Shown: positions 33,417-64,000 of the stretch, piece by piece
Position numbering within the stretch: the first letter of the stretch is position 1
How the letters are laid out: each line of letters opens with the position of its first letter
Assembly (NCBI RefSeq): GCF_910592395.1
Contig: NC_088310.1
Location: forward strand, 21,521,501-21,585,500
Length of the DNA stretch: 64,000 bases
Source: Lineus longissimus
Lineage: Eukaryota; Nemertea; Pilidiophora; Heteronemertea; Lineidae
Direction of reading: 5' to 3'
Program-made: the position numbers and the translations under genes
Notes under the pieces: model-generated
Seen by the model: the letters and a program-made list of their open reading frames with translations, nothing else
The model's database searches: none
What the model was told of the DNA's origin: nothing

Positions 33417-34178
33417 AATAAACTATTGTCATTGAATGCCCATTCTACCTCGGCTCTGCCTCTGCTTTGTCTTTGTCGAACCTGTCTGTGCTATGGTTGT
33501 GGGGCCAAGAAAATTCTACTGAGTACATGTAGATGGTGTGCATTGCATTTAATTTTTGGTTGACAGATTCTTTCAATCTCATCAAACAAGAGGCATCACT
33601 ACTTGTACAAGCTCTTGGTCTCAACACTCTTATGTTCTATTCGACTGTTGGGCCAAGTGGTCTGTTTGAGTCAATAAAAACCGTCTTAACTATAGAAATT
33701 GATTGAAAGTTTTTCACCAAATATTTTATGCGTATTTTCTCTCCACTCTTTAAAATCAATAAAAAGATAGTTTTATACAGCATGTAAACTAATCAGTTTT
33801 GGTTTATTGATGACCAGATCATGAATATTTGAGTATGGAACTAATCCTGTTCCTGAAGATAATCAATAAGTTGTGATATATTTGTTACAAAACATGAAAT
33901 TAACCATTGTAAAACATGGATATGGATTATGAATTATACATGTACTTTGGTAGTCATTTTATAATTTGTCAACACTGAGTTCTGTCCGTCATTAATTGTA
34001 AAGACTAAAGAATCAAAGATAGATTTTTTAAAATCATTGATATTTTTTTGTATTTTTATTGTTATTCCAGATAGTTTTAATATAATGGAAATTAGAAATT
34101 AGGACAAAATATAGGTAGATGATCAACTCAACTGCAGCCAGTTTGATGTGTTCATAAAAGTGCGACATTTCCCTAAAG

Positions 34179-53465
<19,287 letters not shown>

Positions 53466-55340
53466 GTCCAGGCTCATGTGTTTCATACTGATCTAATTGT
53501 TCTCAATCAAATAAACAATTGACCTTATTGTTTACTCCTACGAATCAGTCCTTCATGCATTGGGAGTGTGCAAGGTAGCAGAACGAAGGATAATGAATGA
53601 TGCAGTCCGTTGCAGAGTGTACATGTAATGTTGTTGATCAGTAGGTCAAGATTCTTGCAAATTGAATAGGATTATGGTAACTGTAGACATGAAGAAACTA
53701 TGATAGCCTAGCTGTGATAATTTCTATAAGGTAGAGAATGATGTGCTTGTGACTGTCCATGCACAAGATGAGAAATTGTATTGATTTGTTTTTGGAGAAG
53801 AAAGACAAATTATTGCCAGCTGTCACTATGTACATATCTACATAAAATTGTAGTTCTGAGGTACATCCAGAAATGCGACTAAACATTCTGTACAGGCCTT
53901 CTTAAACTATACATAGAGACAGATATCAATAACTTGGCCTTCTCCAATTAACATGAGAGGCTGTGAACTCCTCAGGTGTGAATTATAAGTTTATACATCC
54001 GAACATATGAACATAAGAGGGGAGTGACTATTTGTTGATTTGATATCTCTTCATCATGTTGGTTGTTCAAGCAGAGAGCCATTTAAAAGCTAAGTTATGA
54101 TATGTACACTGCAGGAAGACTACAGTAGTAACTCTTGTTTTTTTCTCAGCAAGTCATACACGTCATAAATCTTGACATTCCTGTTGTCAAGAATGAGTAA
54201 AGACAAAATGAATAAAGAGGAGGATTTGTTTAGTCTTGTTATTATTAAGTAATTTATTCCCATGTATATTTATTTTTGCAAAGGTTTGCTGAAATATCCT
54301 CCCTGCTGGTTTCAGGGAACCAATAAAGTATCCTACTCCTTTGGGGGTTATGAATCAGGATCATGACAGAAGTTTTTTTACCGGTACTTAGTTGTGCATG
54401 CTCAAGAATGATTAAGCAAAATCTAGTGTGGGCATGTTATTACCCCGGATACCAAATCGGGAAGTTTTCTTCCAACTTCTGTTATTGTGGGGCTGATTCA
54501 TAGTCATTTATGAAGGAGTTACAATTAATTTCTTGCAAGATATTTGCCACAACGAATTTAACAAATACTAGCATGATGATTATTGATAAATGGAATGATT
54601 ATAATCGAGCAAGGTCAACATATTAACTAACACAAATTCCAATGAACAATGCATTTTGAGAGATGTGGAACAAATGAGCAGCATTTTCTGAAAGATTTTC
54701 ATGTATTGACACTAACACACATTCCAATGCACTAGATAGAGCAGTGCTTTCTGTAGGATTTTCATGATGAAACTACAGTTAGTAGATGAAACTTACAGGC
54801 CAGTAGCCTAGCCCAGTAAATTCAACCTGATGAGAACACTGGTGTGCAGTGCAAACTTCTGAATTTTGTACCTGTTTATTTTATTGAGATAGTTTTAAAA
54901 TGTTAGGAAGAAAGGACTGTTTCAAAGAACTTTTTATCCACCAGGTAATTGTAAGTTTAGTTTTCAACATTTCTTTGTCCAGCTTTTACCAATGATGAGC
55001 ACATGTAATTTGTATTGCACTAAATGAAATGACATTAACACTGTACAAGTATAAACTGTAGTTGTTGATTCTGTTCAAATGTTGATCTGTTCACCAATTA
55101 TGCATGCGCATGTACATCTTTCTATCCGGTCATCTCAGGGTAAGACCAATGACTTCCGACTGGATTGTACCAACAGGCCAGTAGACAGACACTGACTTCA
55201 TTCATTGGCTTAGTCTGATTGGACTGTGGGAACTGGCAGTCTACTTGAATGAACTGGTTGGCTAAGTTAGACTGGGCTTTACATTATGCCAAGTCAGACT
55301 GGCTGTACGGAATCGCCAATGCCCACAGGACTGCACGGTT
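53466..55340 (+). other. TTLL5 3' UTR and intergenic DNA
   Basis: AATAAA at 53510-53515, with later alternatives in the 54.2-54.35 kb stretch (gaataaag, caataaag). No further exon or RNA gene is supported. Confidence 0.5.
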
Positions 55341-55348
55341 ACGGCCCA

Positions 55349-55395
55349 TTTCGCCTACTCCCGTTTCGCCTACAAAATGTGGTCATTTCGCCTAC
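55349..55395. repeat. Three copies of TTTCGCCTAC
   Basis: TTTCGCCTAC at 55349, 55364 and 55386 (spacing 15 and 22). They lie directly upstream of the reverse-transcriptase fragment. Confidence 0.8.
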
Positions 55396-55398
55396 AAC

Positions 55399-55735
55399 AA
55401 AATTGGGAGGATAAGGAAATACCTAGATCATCACTCAGTAGTAAGGCTTGTGCACGCATTGGTTGTCTCCCGACTTGACACTAACAATGCCATACTCTAT
55501 GGTCTACCGGATAAGACCCTGGCTCCTCTGCAATGTGTGCTTGGTCCATCACGTTCAAGGCGCTGAAAATCAGAAGAACTAAGTCCAGATATGGTGACCG
55601 CAGCTTCTCATACTGTGACCCATACCAGTGGAACAAACTTCCTTTTTCCATCAGAGCTCTGCCAGAAACATCATTTAAGAGGCAACTCAAAACCACCTTG
55701 TTTGATGACTATGTCTTCAGTATTTGTCAACAGGC
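55399..55735 (+). pseudogene. Non-LTR retrotransposon relic, C-terminal reverse-transcriptase region with internal deletion
   Basis: One frame reads IGRIRKYLDHHSVVRLVHAL and SRLDTNNAILYGLPDK, the familiar end of the thumb region of CR1/L2-like reverse transcriptases. It breaks off after LQCV. The next frame resumes with YGDRSFSYCDPYQWNKLP...LKTTLFDD, the normal C-terminal end of such ORFs. Roughly 80-100 codons are missing and the frame shifts between the two. It is inactive. Confidence 0.75.
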
Positions 55736-55763
55736 AAGAAGTTTTGTAGTGCTTGAAAGCTGA

Positions 55764-57420
55764 ATGTAGGACAACACCATATTTTTGGTTCAGACCTCAT
55801 CTTTATTACAAAATTAATCACATCATTCAAAATCTATATATTCCATGATTGATGATGTACTAAAGGTGTTGTTACAATGCATAGACCAGACTAGTTCTCA
55901 TATGCGGTTTTGAGTGAAATAATCCACGAAGTTAGCTATACCCTTTAGTGCGCCACAGCAACCAGAGATCATCCACAAATTAGGCTCTTGGGGATTACAT
56001 CTGGACTGAAAAATTCTGTTTTCTATCAGCACAAATATAAAACACATGCGGTTGCAAATGATAGTGAGAGTGTCCACAATTGGCATTCAACTGTCCCGAT
56101 TATGTCGGGTGACTTTAGCAGACAACTGCCCCAAGACATCCCTTTTTGCAAAATGTGCCTATTCCCCCAACCAACTCAGCAGCACAAAGTCATTGGAGGT
56201 CATTGTCAAAATCACAGCCACACAGATTTTCCCCTTCACAACAATGCTATGAAGTCTTCTCTCTTTTTAAGTTATCAATTGGCTCATATCCATCCTTCTC
56301 CATCTTTGTCTTAAACCTTAAATATTCTCTTCTTCTGTCAAAATATTTCACCTAAAAGGGAAAACGTGTGTGTGATAAAAGGAATCATGCAAGAATATAT
56401 TCAGCAACATGGGAGTATATCAGGTTCATCCATGTCATTTCATTCAGCAAAAGAAGGTCCTCAGTTACATACTAAGTTATTGACAATATAAGTAATATTT
56501 GTCAATGGGGAAGTTAAACTATTCTGGTATGGTAGTTAATCACTGTATTTTACTTTTCTGGATGCTACATGTTCTTATTTTCAGATGGTAACCGAACACA
56601 GAAAGTGTCATCATTTTCCGGTCACCACTATAGCAGTAAAGTCACTTGACCTGGAGCTTACCCAAGTTGGTGGGCAGCTTTTTTCGAACATTTCTCTAAA
56701 TTTGGTGCATTGGCTGTCCTCTTTGCTTTCTCTGCAATTCCAATATTCATCTTTAGCATTCCTACACTTTGTCCGCTCTTCTTTATTGGGAAACGTTGGA
56801 TGATTGTCAGTTGACATATTCATGTACTATTTTCACTGGTTCCAAGAACTGAAATGAAAAATAAAATGATGATCAGCATTTTTATGAACACAACTATAGA
56901 TGAAGACATTCAGCACAACCCACAAACAAGTCAATTTGTCTCTTTCCAGATTTGCTTCCCTTGTGGTGGGTCACTGTAATGCATCAGTGCTTGTTCTGGG
57001 GTAATCAAATGGAATGGCTAACTTGGGGTTATCCTTTATCTGTTCGTTTTGACGTCATGTCATATCGATATGGTCATGGATTACTTTCCCTCCTTCACAA
57101 GAAGCCACCCATTTGACTGCTTGATGATGAAGACTAATCGGAGCTAATCATTTAAAATCATACGTTAACTAGGGGAGACTCGGAAACTTTTCGTCGAGGT
57201 CAAAACTTATTGAAAGCTAATATGTAATAGACACAGGAAGTGCCCAGCAACACCTTGGCGGATAATCATCCGCTGAAAAGTAAAAATATTTGATATTCAT
57301 TTTACGGACATACCTTACCCTCACCGAGTCTACAATTATTGTATTTTTCCTTAGTTACTCATAGAACATATAGTTTATTCAGAGAAAGCCATCGAATCGG
57401 GTAGAATTGAAATGTTCTTA
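55764..57420. other. Intergenic DNA upstream of NAA30
   Basis: Nothing supported; only short random open frames on both strands. Confidence 0.5.
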
Positions 57421-57454
57421 ATGCGGACTTAGATGAAAGTAGTCTTATTACATT

Positions 57455-57467
57455 TTGCGCATGCGCC
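57455..57467. promoter_or_regulatory. NRF1-like palindrome in the NAA30 promoter
   Basis: TTGCGCATGCGCC, a near-perfect NRF1 site, is followed by an aaacATGGtgg word that resembles YY1. It lies 125 bases upstream of the NAA30 ATG, suggesting a constitutive promoter. Confidence 0.55.
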
Positions 57468-57573
57468 AAACATGGTGGACAAGAAATAGAATCGGCAAGA
57501 TAACGATTAAAACCGGCCAAATTTCCCGATTCATACGTCCATTTCTCCTCAGATCATACACCCATTAACCGCT

Positions 57574-57602
57574 ATGTAATGATCTCTAACTATGGAACCT
57601 GA
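57574..57602 (+). promoter_or_regulatory. Start-stop element and overlapping uORF before NAA30
   Basis: ATG TAA (57574-57579) is a minimal upstream ORF. Sharing its last A, a second ATG at 57579 opens MISNYGT and stops at 57602, so it overlaps the main ATG at 57592 in another frame. Both would sit in the 5' UTR if transcription starts near the NRF1-like site. Confidence 0.5.
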
Positions 57603-59207
57603 AATAATTAATTCAAAAGAGGAGAGACTCGGTGAAGGCAGGAAAATGCCGACTGAATTTGAGTCTTGTAAACCGACAGTGCCTGTTGTTCCTGTACATC
57701 ATGTACATGTGCATGGAGACAGTGCTGAAGACACAACCTGTAGCTATGATCATGCAAAGTCTAGAATCAAAACAACAGATAAAAAGCTTCCAAATGGAGT
57801 TATACAACATCAAGTTGATTCACCCAAATCTATTGACAGTAAAACCAATGTTCATTTGTTGTCAACAAAAAAGTGCCAAGATTGTGATAAAATGAAAATA
57901 TGCCGAGATGTGGATGATGGTTTGGACTTGGAGTCTCTACATATTTCGCCGGCTGGCCCTGATGTTGATTATACTGAGGAGAGTAGTAAAGATTCTGGCG
58001 TTGAGGAGCTTGCAGCAAAGTTATTGAACTCCCTCAGAGATGGTGCTGAAAGTGACAATAGTCCCACAGAAGCCTCGTCTTCTGCAGAAAATAAGAACAT
58101 TGAAATAGATACTCTATTGGGTATTAATTATGTTGTTTATGAATCAGAAAAGCAAATGCCAGATATAATGACATTAATCACAAAAGACTTGTCAGAACCG
58201 TACTCGATATATACCTACAGATATTTTATTCACAACTGGCCAAAACTGTGCTTCCTTGTAAGTATAGCAATTGAAGAATTGACATCTTTATTTACAACCA
58301 GAATCACAAACGCCTTGAGAACATTAGATGTGATTATGATGGCGTCCACTTCTTGATCTCCTTGGGAGCAAGAATTTCATTGCAGTCGTCATTTTTGTTA
58401 CCCCTGCATTATTTTATATGGGAATACGTAAACTTCTTGATACATCTACATGTTTATATATGAGTATATTTTACATATTTATCAGGCTGTGAATTCGTTC
58501 AGGGGGGGGGACTCCCGAGTATTTTAGGCTTCTATTCCTCTTTGGGAGTCTCATCAGGATGTCGGGCTAAAATAAGTTCCATGCATTTCACTCAGTACTT
58601 TTCTCCGCTCTTCTTTTTCAGGCCATGGATGGGAGCCATTGTGTGGGAGCCATAGTTTGTAAATTAGATATGCATAAAAATATGGTCAGAAGGGGTTACA
58701 TCGCAATGCTTGCCGTTGATGAAAATTACAGACGGAGGAAAATAGGTAAAATCTGATTGATGTCTTTTGAGAAGGATATGTACTACAATACAGCACTTGA
58801 TGTTTCTCGCTGTTTGAATTGATAAAATCCATGATCAGTTCTGTATGTTGTCATAACTTTTTCTCTTGCCTTTTAGGTTCACATCTTGTGCTCAAAGCCA
58901 TTCGGGCCATGGTCAAAGATGAATGTGATGAGGTAATTTTTGGATTTTGTTTCAGGGACATCTTTGTGACTATTAGAATTTAGATCAGAAAACTTTTCAG
59001 ATTTTCCTTTTCTTTGTCCGGCTCTAAATTAGATAAGTGAACTATATTTTTTATAAATTTGTTTTTCAGGTTGTCCTTGAAACTGAGATCACCAATAAAG
59101 CTGCCCTCAAGTTGTATGAAAATCTAGGATTTGTTCGAGATAAGAGACTGTTTCGTTATTATCTGAATGGAGTCGATGCGTTGCGCCTCAAGTTATGGCT
59201 AAGGTGA
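57592..59207 (+). CDS. NAA30: N-alpha-acetyltransferase 30, catalytic subunit of NatC
   Basis: Exons 57592-58257, 58622-58745, 58877-58932 and 59070-59207 join in phase to give 327 residues. The protein acetylates N-termini beginning Met-Leu/Ile/Phe and similar, on ribosome-associated NatC. Residues 1-190 are a poorly conserved, acidic/Ser-rich extension. The GNAT domain starts near [19 protein letters not shown] (204-222) and continues with [30 protein letters not shown] (acetyl-CoA loop, 259-264), [19 protein letters not shown] and ends in ...LKLWLR, all as in animal NAA30. The start has A at -3 and G at +4. At the first Gly of the R-x-x-G-x-G loop this protein has Lys262. Confidence 0.95.
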
Positions 59208-59504
59208 AAGTTGGGACAGTTTCTTCCGAGGAGGACCTTGTAAATTCACAAGGTCTTTTGTGTAGTGTGTAAAATTATCCCTGGTCATTGAATTGAAGAT
59301 AGATATAGTCAGACAGACTTTCAGTTTGTGATCAAGGCCGTGGTTTCAGACGGAAAAAGTCTTGTTCCATTACCATGTAAATGTTGGTTATGAAAATACC
59401 TTTGTGGCAGAAATGAATGTAATTCCAGTGCCTGCTACTTGGTTAGATTTTACTGAATGTTAAACGTGAATTATTTTCCCTATCATGACATTAGCTTGTC
59501 AATC

Positions 59505-59510
59505 AATAAA
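59505..59510 (+). terminator. Polyadenylation signal of NAA30
   Basis: AATAAA about 300 bases after the stop; another AATAAA-like word (aataataaag) lies near 59650. Confidence 0.5.
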
Positions 59511-59529
59511 ATGATACCAATGCAGTTTT

Positions 59530-62500
59530 GATGAATTCAAATTGTGCTGTCTAGTTTGTTTTCAAATGAACTTATGATGTTTAAAGTTATTTTGTTGCAT
59601 TTGCTTCTTCTTCAGATTTGTCAAATTATGTTACTAATATTCAAGAATACTAATAATAAAGCAAGTACTAGGACTGACCGTTGCTGAGATTTGGTGTTTT
59701 TGAGTGTGTTCCAAATGTATCTAGCAAGTCTTATTTAACCACTTGGCCAAGGTTACTACGTTCCTTGTGTATGGATATCTGCATTAGGCCTACATGTCAT
59801 GCATCATTCAAAATGGCCATTCGCGCATGAATCCTCCACTCGTCTTTATATGTATTTGCTTGAAGGGAATTTACAGCAAACTGCCAACTTGAAAAAATGG
59901 TTGATATCAGTAAAAAACCGAGATAACAAGTTTACTCACATGATTATCAGACTGTTGACATAGAATAAAGTATCAATTCCTGATAAATTATGGAATAGAA
60001 AAACCTATTTCTTCTTGCTAGGTGAAAAAAAGAGAAGTGTAACTGTGGAATGGCTAACTCTGAAGGACAAAAACCCCAAAAGCATTGATGATAATTGGGT
60101 TGTTTTTATTGGTTTCAAAGCATTATCTTAATCATAAAGAAGCTCCACTGCCCTATCAGTCTTCTCTTGTGTGTTTGTTAAGTGTTAAAGGCAGAGCAGT
60201 GTAAATCAGTACTGGTGGTCAACGCTTATGCACATGTACTGTTTAAGGGTTCCTCTGGAGGCCTGCACAAGGATCATTCAGAAAATTTGCAGTTTCTCTA
60301 CCAACTACGCACTAGTGACAGCCATCAGAAATTTGCACTACTCCTCCTATAATGACAGCTGTCCATTCAAATTTGCCTGCAAGGGTCTTATGTACAGATC
60401 ATGTGATATTCATGAATAAAGGAAACAATGATATTTAGATGAATCACTGATTTATTTATTCATTTGTATATTTGCCAGTACTTAGATGTGATGCTTTGTG
60501 ATTGTCCTGGCTTACAATAAGAAAAGCCAGTCCTAAAGTATAAGTAAGTAGGCCTGTATTGGTTCCCCATGTAAAGTAATTGTTTCCTTATGTTTCTTCC
60601 TACATTTGCAAAAGAAACCGGGCAACTGAAAATCTACCCTAGATCTTTTATACAGCTTCTTGTTCAAATTGAATGTAGGTTTAAGTTGATTGAAAATACT
60701 TATGTTGTTAAATCTAAAGGTTTGAAGATCAGTGACTGCACCTATATTTAATCAGAGGGTACAAGGAAGGCCTTCTATATTAAGCAACTGACAAGGTCAA
60801 TAGAGGGGTACGCCGAACAAGCCCCTGAGCCTGCCACTGGTGAAACTCTCGTCCACCGTCGTTGATCACATTAGAGAATCATATCTACTGTCATTTGTGT
60901 AGGAAGATGGCTTGTGGCTGTGCTGAACCTGTTTTGACAACTGAAGCTAGTCATTATCTCTATCAAATTCCCTTAGTCTGATACTGATAACCTTCCAATG
61001 GCATGAAAACCAATCGGTTATAGGACCCTAAGTATGAAATTGGCTTAGGCGATAGTGGCGCAGTCTCGCGGCAGAAATTATAACTGAAATCTTCGGCCAA
61101 AACTGTCAGTGCAACATTCTACCGCTAGATAGCATTACTGTCGTCTAAGTCACTTTAGTATGAAATTGAGCATGTTTTTTGGCCTTATGCATGAATACAT
61201 TTTTTGGTATTGCCAATGACATAAGACACAGAGTGGGGGTCTTTAGCTGTATTTGCATGTACTAGTCTTGCAAATAACCTCAACAGATCTATCATTTTAT
61301 TCTTTTTCTTTATGTCTTGGGCAAGGATTTTAAAACTTTTGATGACGGTTGTGATGATGAACTGGAACCAAGGCCTACCTCAAGGCAACTGCGGTAAGAC
61401 TTTTTGATAGTAGAACCTACCTCAGCAAACACCTCTCTATTAAGAACACTAGTTTTAGTCCTAAAGTTGTAGTTTCCATTCAATTTGACCCCTCTAATCA
61501 GGACACCTCTAGAACAGCACTTGTTTTACCGACCCTTTTTTGTTGGTTTCTATACTAAACTTTCAAACATGTTTGCATATAATGTGTTAAATCTAAATTC
61601 AATAAAAATAATTAAAATTTTAATTTTTTGACTAAAAGTCCTTTGCCAGTGTTTTTTCTATCGTTTGTTGAGATAATAACCGTCATTTTAAAAATGCCAT
61701 AAAGGACATAAATTATTTGAATATTTCAATGAATATATAATGACGTCTGCTTTATCTAATGACAGTAATGTACAGTGCCAATAAATTGGGCATCCGCTGT
61801 AATTCACTCGGAATACTTTGACTCGAATATTCGAACCTAAAGATCGGATGAAGTCGACAAAGTGATGAAATGCTCAACCAATCATAAATAATTCCGAGTT
61901 GCATCATTTTTGTGTGTGTGAATAATACTCGGCTTTACTCTTCAGAATTTACTCTTTTTAAAAACTTTTTAATGTGTGCTCGCCTCCGAATAATAGAGAA
62001 CCAACGGAATCAAGACCGAAAGTTTTCAAAGGCAACGATGTCGAGTTCATTTATGAATCACCATCATCACTATTATTCCCGCAATATAACTGATTGTGAT
62101 AATCGTCTATACCACATACAAAGAATGTCATATATCTTACCAGTGACTACAGTAAGAAAACAACAAAGTAACTCAAGTCAAGGAGACTACAATAGATATT
62201 TGGACCATTGCGCAATAGAACGACTTCAAGTATCCAAAATTAATTTAACTCAGGCGAAAACGCAATCACGTCAAATTAACAATCCCAAAAATGTATTACT
62301 TACCACTTGCTCAACGATTTATCTAAGATGAGGCTTACTTTGAGAAGCGGACGAAATCGATGTTCCAGTCACAAATATACAGGTTCGTCGAGTCAGTTTG
62401 TTCCAAACGTAAAAGTATAGTCCAGTGAAATAAACAAGGGATTTACTTTTAGTAACATTCCTGCAAAATCCTGATCCTTTGCTTATCTATATCGTGAATA

Positions 62501-62994
62501 TCGATTGGGCGGCAAGGCCTCATTCATCGATTAGAGAACACCAATGATATTTAACGCATGACAAAACGAACGCAAACAAGTTGCGCGTTCCTAATCGCAG
62601 AAGCGACAGGAAGACAACAAGACCGCCCAAGTGTTCAGAAATCTCTCCAGACGATACGTTTGGTCTATGTGATTGACTTAAAAAGTTATTATTTGGTACA
62701 CGGAACACACACACAATATCATTCCGGTTTAGCGTCAATTGAGAATTAGAAAACCATACTGGGAAAATAAGGTTTCTTCCAATGTTGAGAGGACAGGACC
62801 AGTCGCAATTATCTATAAGGAAAACAAAGGGTTTGCACTGTTATACTTCCGATTTGTGATATTCTTAATGGATTTCGATTGTGGTTTCTCTCACATATTC
62901 TTATTTTGTACCAAATCTATTGGACGTATTTGATACCTGAAGGAGGACAATTGTATCAGAAGCCACAAACTGCCATCTGCATATAAACTTCACC
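59530..62994. other. Intergenic DNA between NAA30 and the PAN-like gene
   Basis: No gene could be supported. The open frame at 61912-62331 lacks a good start context and any recognisable domain. A decayed miniature transposon lies at 61407-61535. Confidence 0.5.
61407..61535. mobile_element. Decayed, 3'-truncated second copy of the pogo-type miniature element
   Basis: tagtagaacctacctcagc, caaacacctctctattaag, tagttttagtcc and tttccattcaatttgacc align in order with 47498-47640. The right terminal repeat is missing. Confidence 0.7.
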
Positions 62995-63397
62995 ATGGCT
63001 TTGGAAGCGAACGTTATTCTCATCATCTCCCTTGTGTCTATGGTTCACCTTGCCATTACGGACGATCCAACATACATCCATTTCTGGGTCAATCTAGACC
63101 CAATGAAGGGTGGAGTAAAAGGCAAGAGGATCTGGAATCCGAACCTGGAAGCGGAAACAACGGAGGCGAAAATTGTTCTGAACAAGACCATGATAAGCGG
63201 AGTGGCCTGCGCGGCTGAATGCTTGAAGCGTTTCAAGAAGATATCGAGCACCGAGGCCTGCACCGGGTACAATTGGAACGGGAAGGATCTCATGTCTAAA
63301 GGAAGATGTGTTCTGGTCACCGCCTTCGACGCAGCTGATGACGACTTGAAGAAAACAATCGTGAAGGTGGACGCAGATTGGTCCTACTACGATTTGG
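62995..63397 (+). CDS. Secreted PAN/Apple-like protein, first exon (gene continues beyond the window)
   Basis: ATG 62995 begins a hydrophobic signal peptide (MALEANVILIISLVSMVHLAI, cleavage likely near residue 21). The mature part has a Cys pattern C-x3-C-x14-C-x13-C (VACAAEC..EACTGY..GRCVL) and ends in WSYYDLG. This resembles a PAN/Apple-type fold, in which Cys, an aromatic Y-x-W and a terminal Y-x-L are typical. The exon ends at GATTTGG with a GTAAGG donor at 63398. An unspliced frame would run on to 63498 but turns basic and protein-unlike. Codon use is GC-richer than the surroundings, supporting a real exon. The partner or ligand is unknown. Confidence 0.6.
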
Positions 63398-64000
63398 GTA
63401 AGGAAGGGATCATATCCAAATTCTTTTTTGGTCTCAAACGCGTTTCAAAACGAACCTTAAGACCATCACATAAAGAAAACCTCTGTCAGGTCCGATGAAA
63501 TATTTCGAATTTGCACGAATTGTAATTAGTCACAACCAGAGTCTTGTCGTGACAGACTCTTTATTGAAAGACTATTTCCTTGACGCACGCAACTTTCGCG
63601 TGTACTAACATCTATAAACTATTCTGCAAGACACGCACGGATCTGTCATCAGTCGAAATTGATGAGTGTGATTGAAAACTCTGAATGCGCATCATCATCT
63701 TAAAGAATTTTTAGATGGTTCATCTGTTAATCCACTGAAAATTTTGATGAACAAGGGACAATGCTTGATTATATATTAAATTTAATTGTTTTACTATTTC
63801 TAAGGATTGTGGAGTGACACTTAAAAATTGTTTTCCGCAATTACAGTTACTCTGCTATCACAAAATGAGCAATACAATAATTGTTATTTTTGCCAGCGAA
63901 GAAATAAACATTTTAAAGGTATTTTTTGTTCTTTCTATTATGTATCAAATAATTAGATTCTGCCGATTCATAAGTTGCATTTAAATTTTCTTGAAAATCC
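63398..64000 (+). other. Probable first intron of the PAN-like gene, to the window end
   Basis: AT-rich, with no further exon. A small palindrome (AGAGTCTTGTCGTGACAGACTCT, about 63539-63561, one bulge) was noted. Confidence 0.4.

Larger units (their letters stand above)
32335..34178 (+). other. Probable 5' intron of TTLL5
   Basis: Holds a recent 55-bp tandem duplication (32770-32879) and a large inverted repeat (33203-33416). No coding exon was seen. Confidence 0.4.

Noticed and set aside
61912-62331. 139-codon open frame
   Set aside because: It begins at GTG-type repeats without a good ATG, has no domain, and its length is within what chance gives in 64 kb of AT-rich DNA.

Overview
The window is animal nuclear DNA, most likely from a marine invertebrate. 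It has AT-rich intergenic DNA, many short GT-AG introns, polyadenylation signals, dispersed transposon remnants and frequent TACATGTA words. No bacterial, plastid or CRISPR features were seen. Protein identities were made by eye from remembered family sequences, without a database, so the phylum (mollusc, brachiopod, echinoderm, hemichordate or lancelet are all possible) is left open.

Layout. 1-2.4 kb: the 5' part of an unidentified Lys/Ser-rich gene on the minus strand. 2.4-3.6 kb: a shared head-to-head promoter interval. 3.6-7.9 kb: a large C2H2 zinc-finger protein read from one exon (2 N-terminal + 7 C-terminal fingers around a Pro/Gln-rich middle). 7.9-16 kb: 3' UTR and apparently gene-free DNA. 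16-18.1 kb: an array of about five diverged ~305-bp repeat units, each with a CTCF-like motif and a DR3-type nuclear-receptor half-site pair. The array is split by an inserted segment that looks like a promoter plus a first exon. 18-30 kb: dispersed copies of the same repeat in both orientations, with exon-like fragments that could not be assigned. 30.5-33.5 kb: a cluster of inverted repeats, including a 944-bp element with perfect 26-bp terminal inverted repeats and a 9-bp target duplication.

34.2-53.5 kb is a complete TTLL5 (tubulin polyglutamylase) gene. Exons chosen by eye keep phase from ATG to stop and give about 1,308 residues. Its likely promoter and non-coding first exon lie at about 32.17-32.33 kb, directly next to the 944-bp element. 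Four additional short in-frame exons are possible. 53.5-57.4 kb contains a relic of a non-LTR retrotransposon. 57.6-59.2 kb is a complete four-exon NAA30 gene (catalytic subunit of N-terminal acetyltransferase C), preceded by an NRF1-like motif and two tiny upstream ORFs. 59.2-63 kb is mostly empty apart from a decayed miniature transposon. At 63.0 kb the first exon of a secreted PAN/Apple-like protein begins and runs off the window.

The genes do not form one pathway: TTLL5 acts on tubulin, NAA30 on nascent proteins, the zinc-finger protein on DNA, and the last gene outside the cell. The most unusual content is the repeat landscape between the zinc-finger gene and TTLL5.
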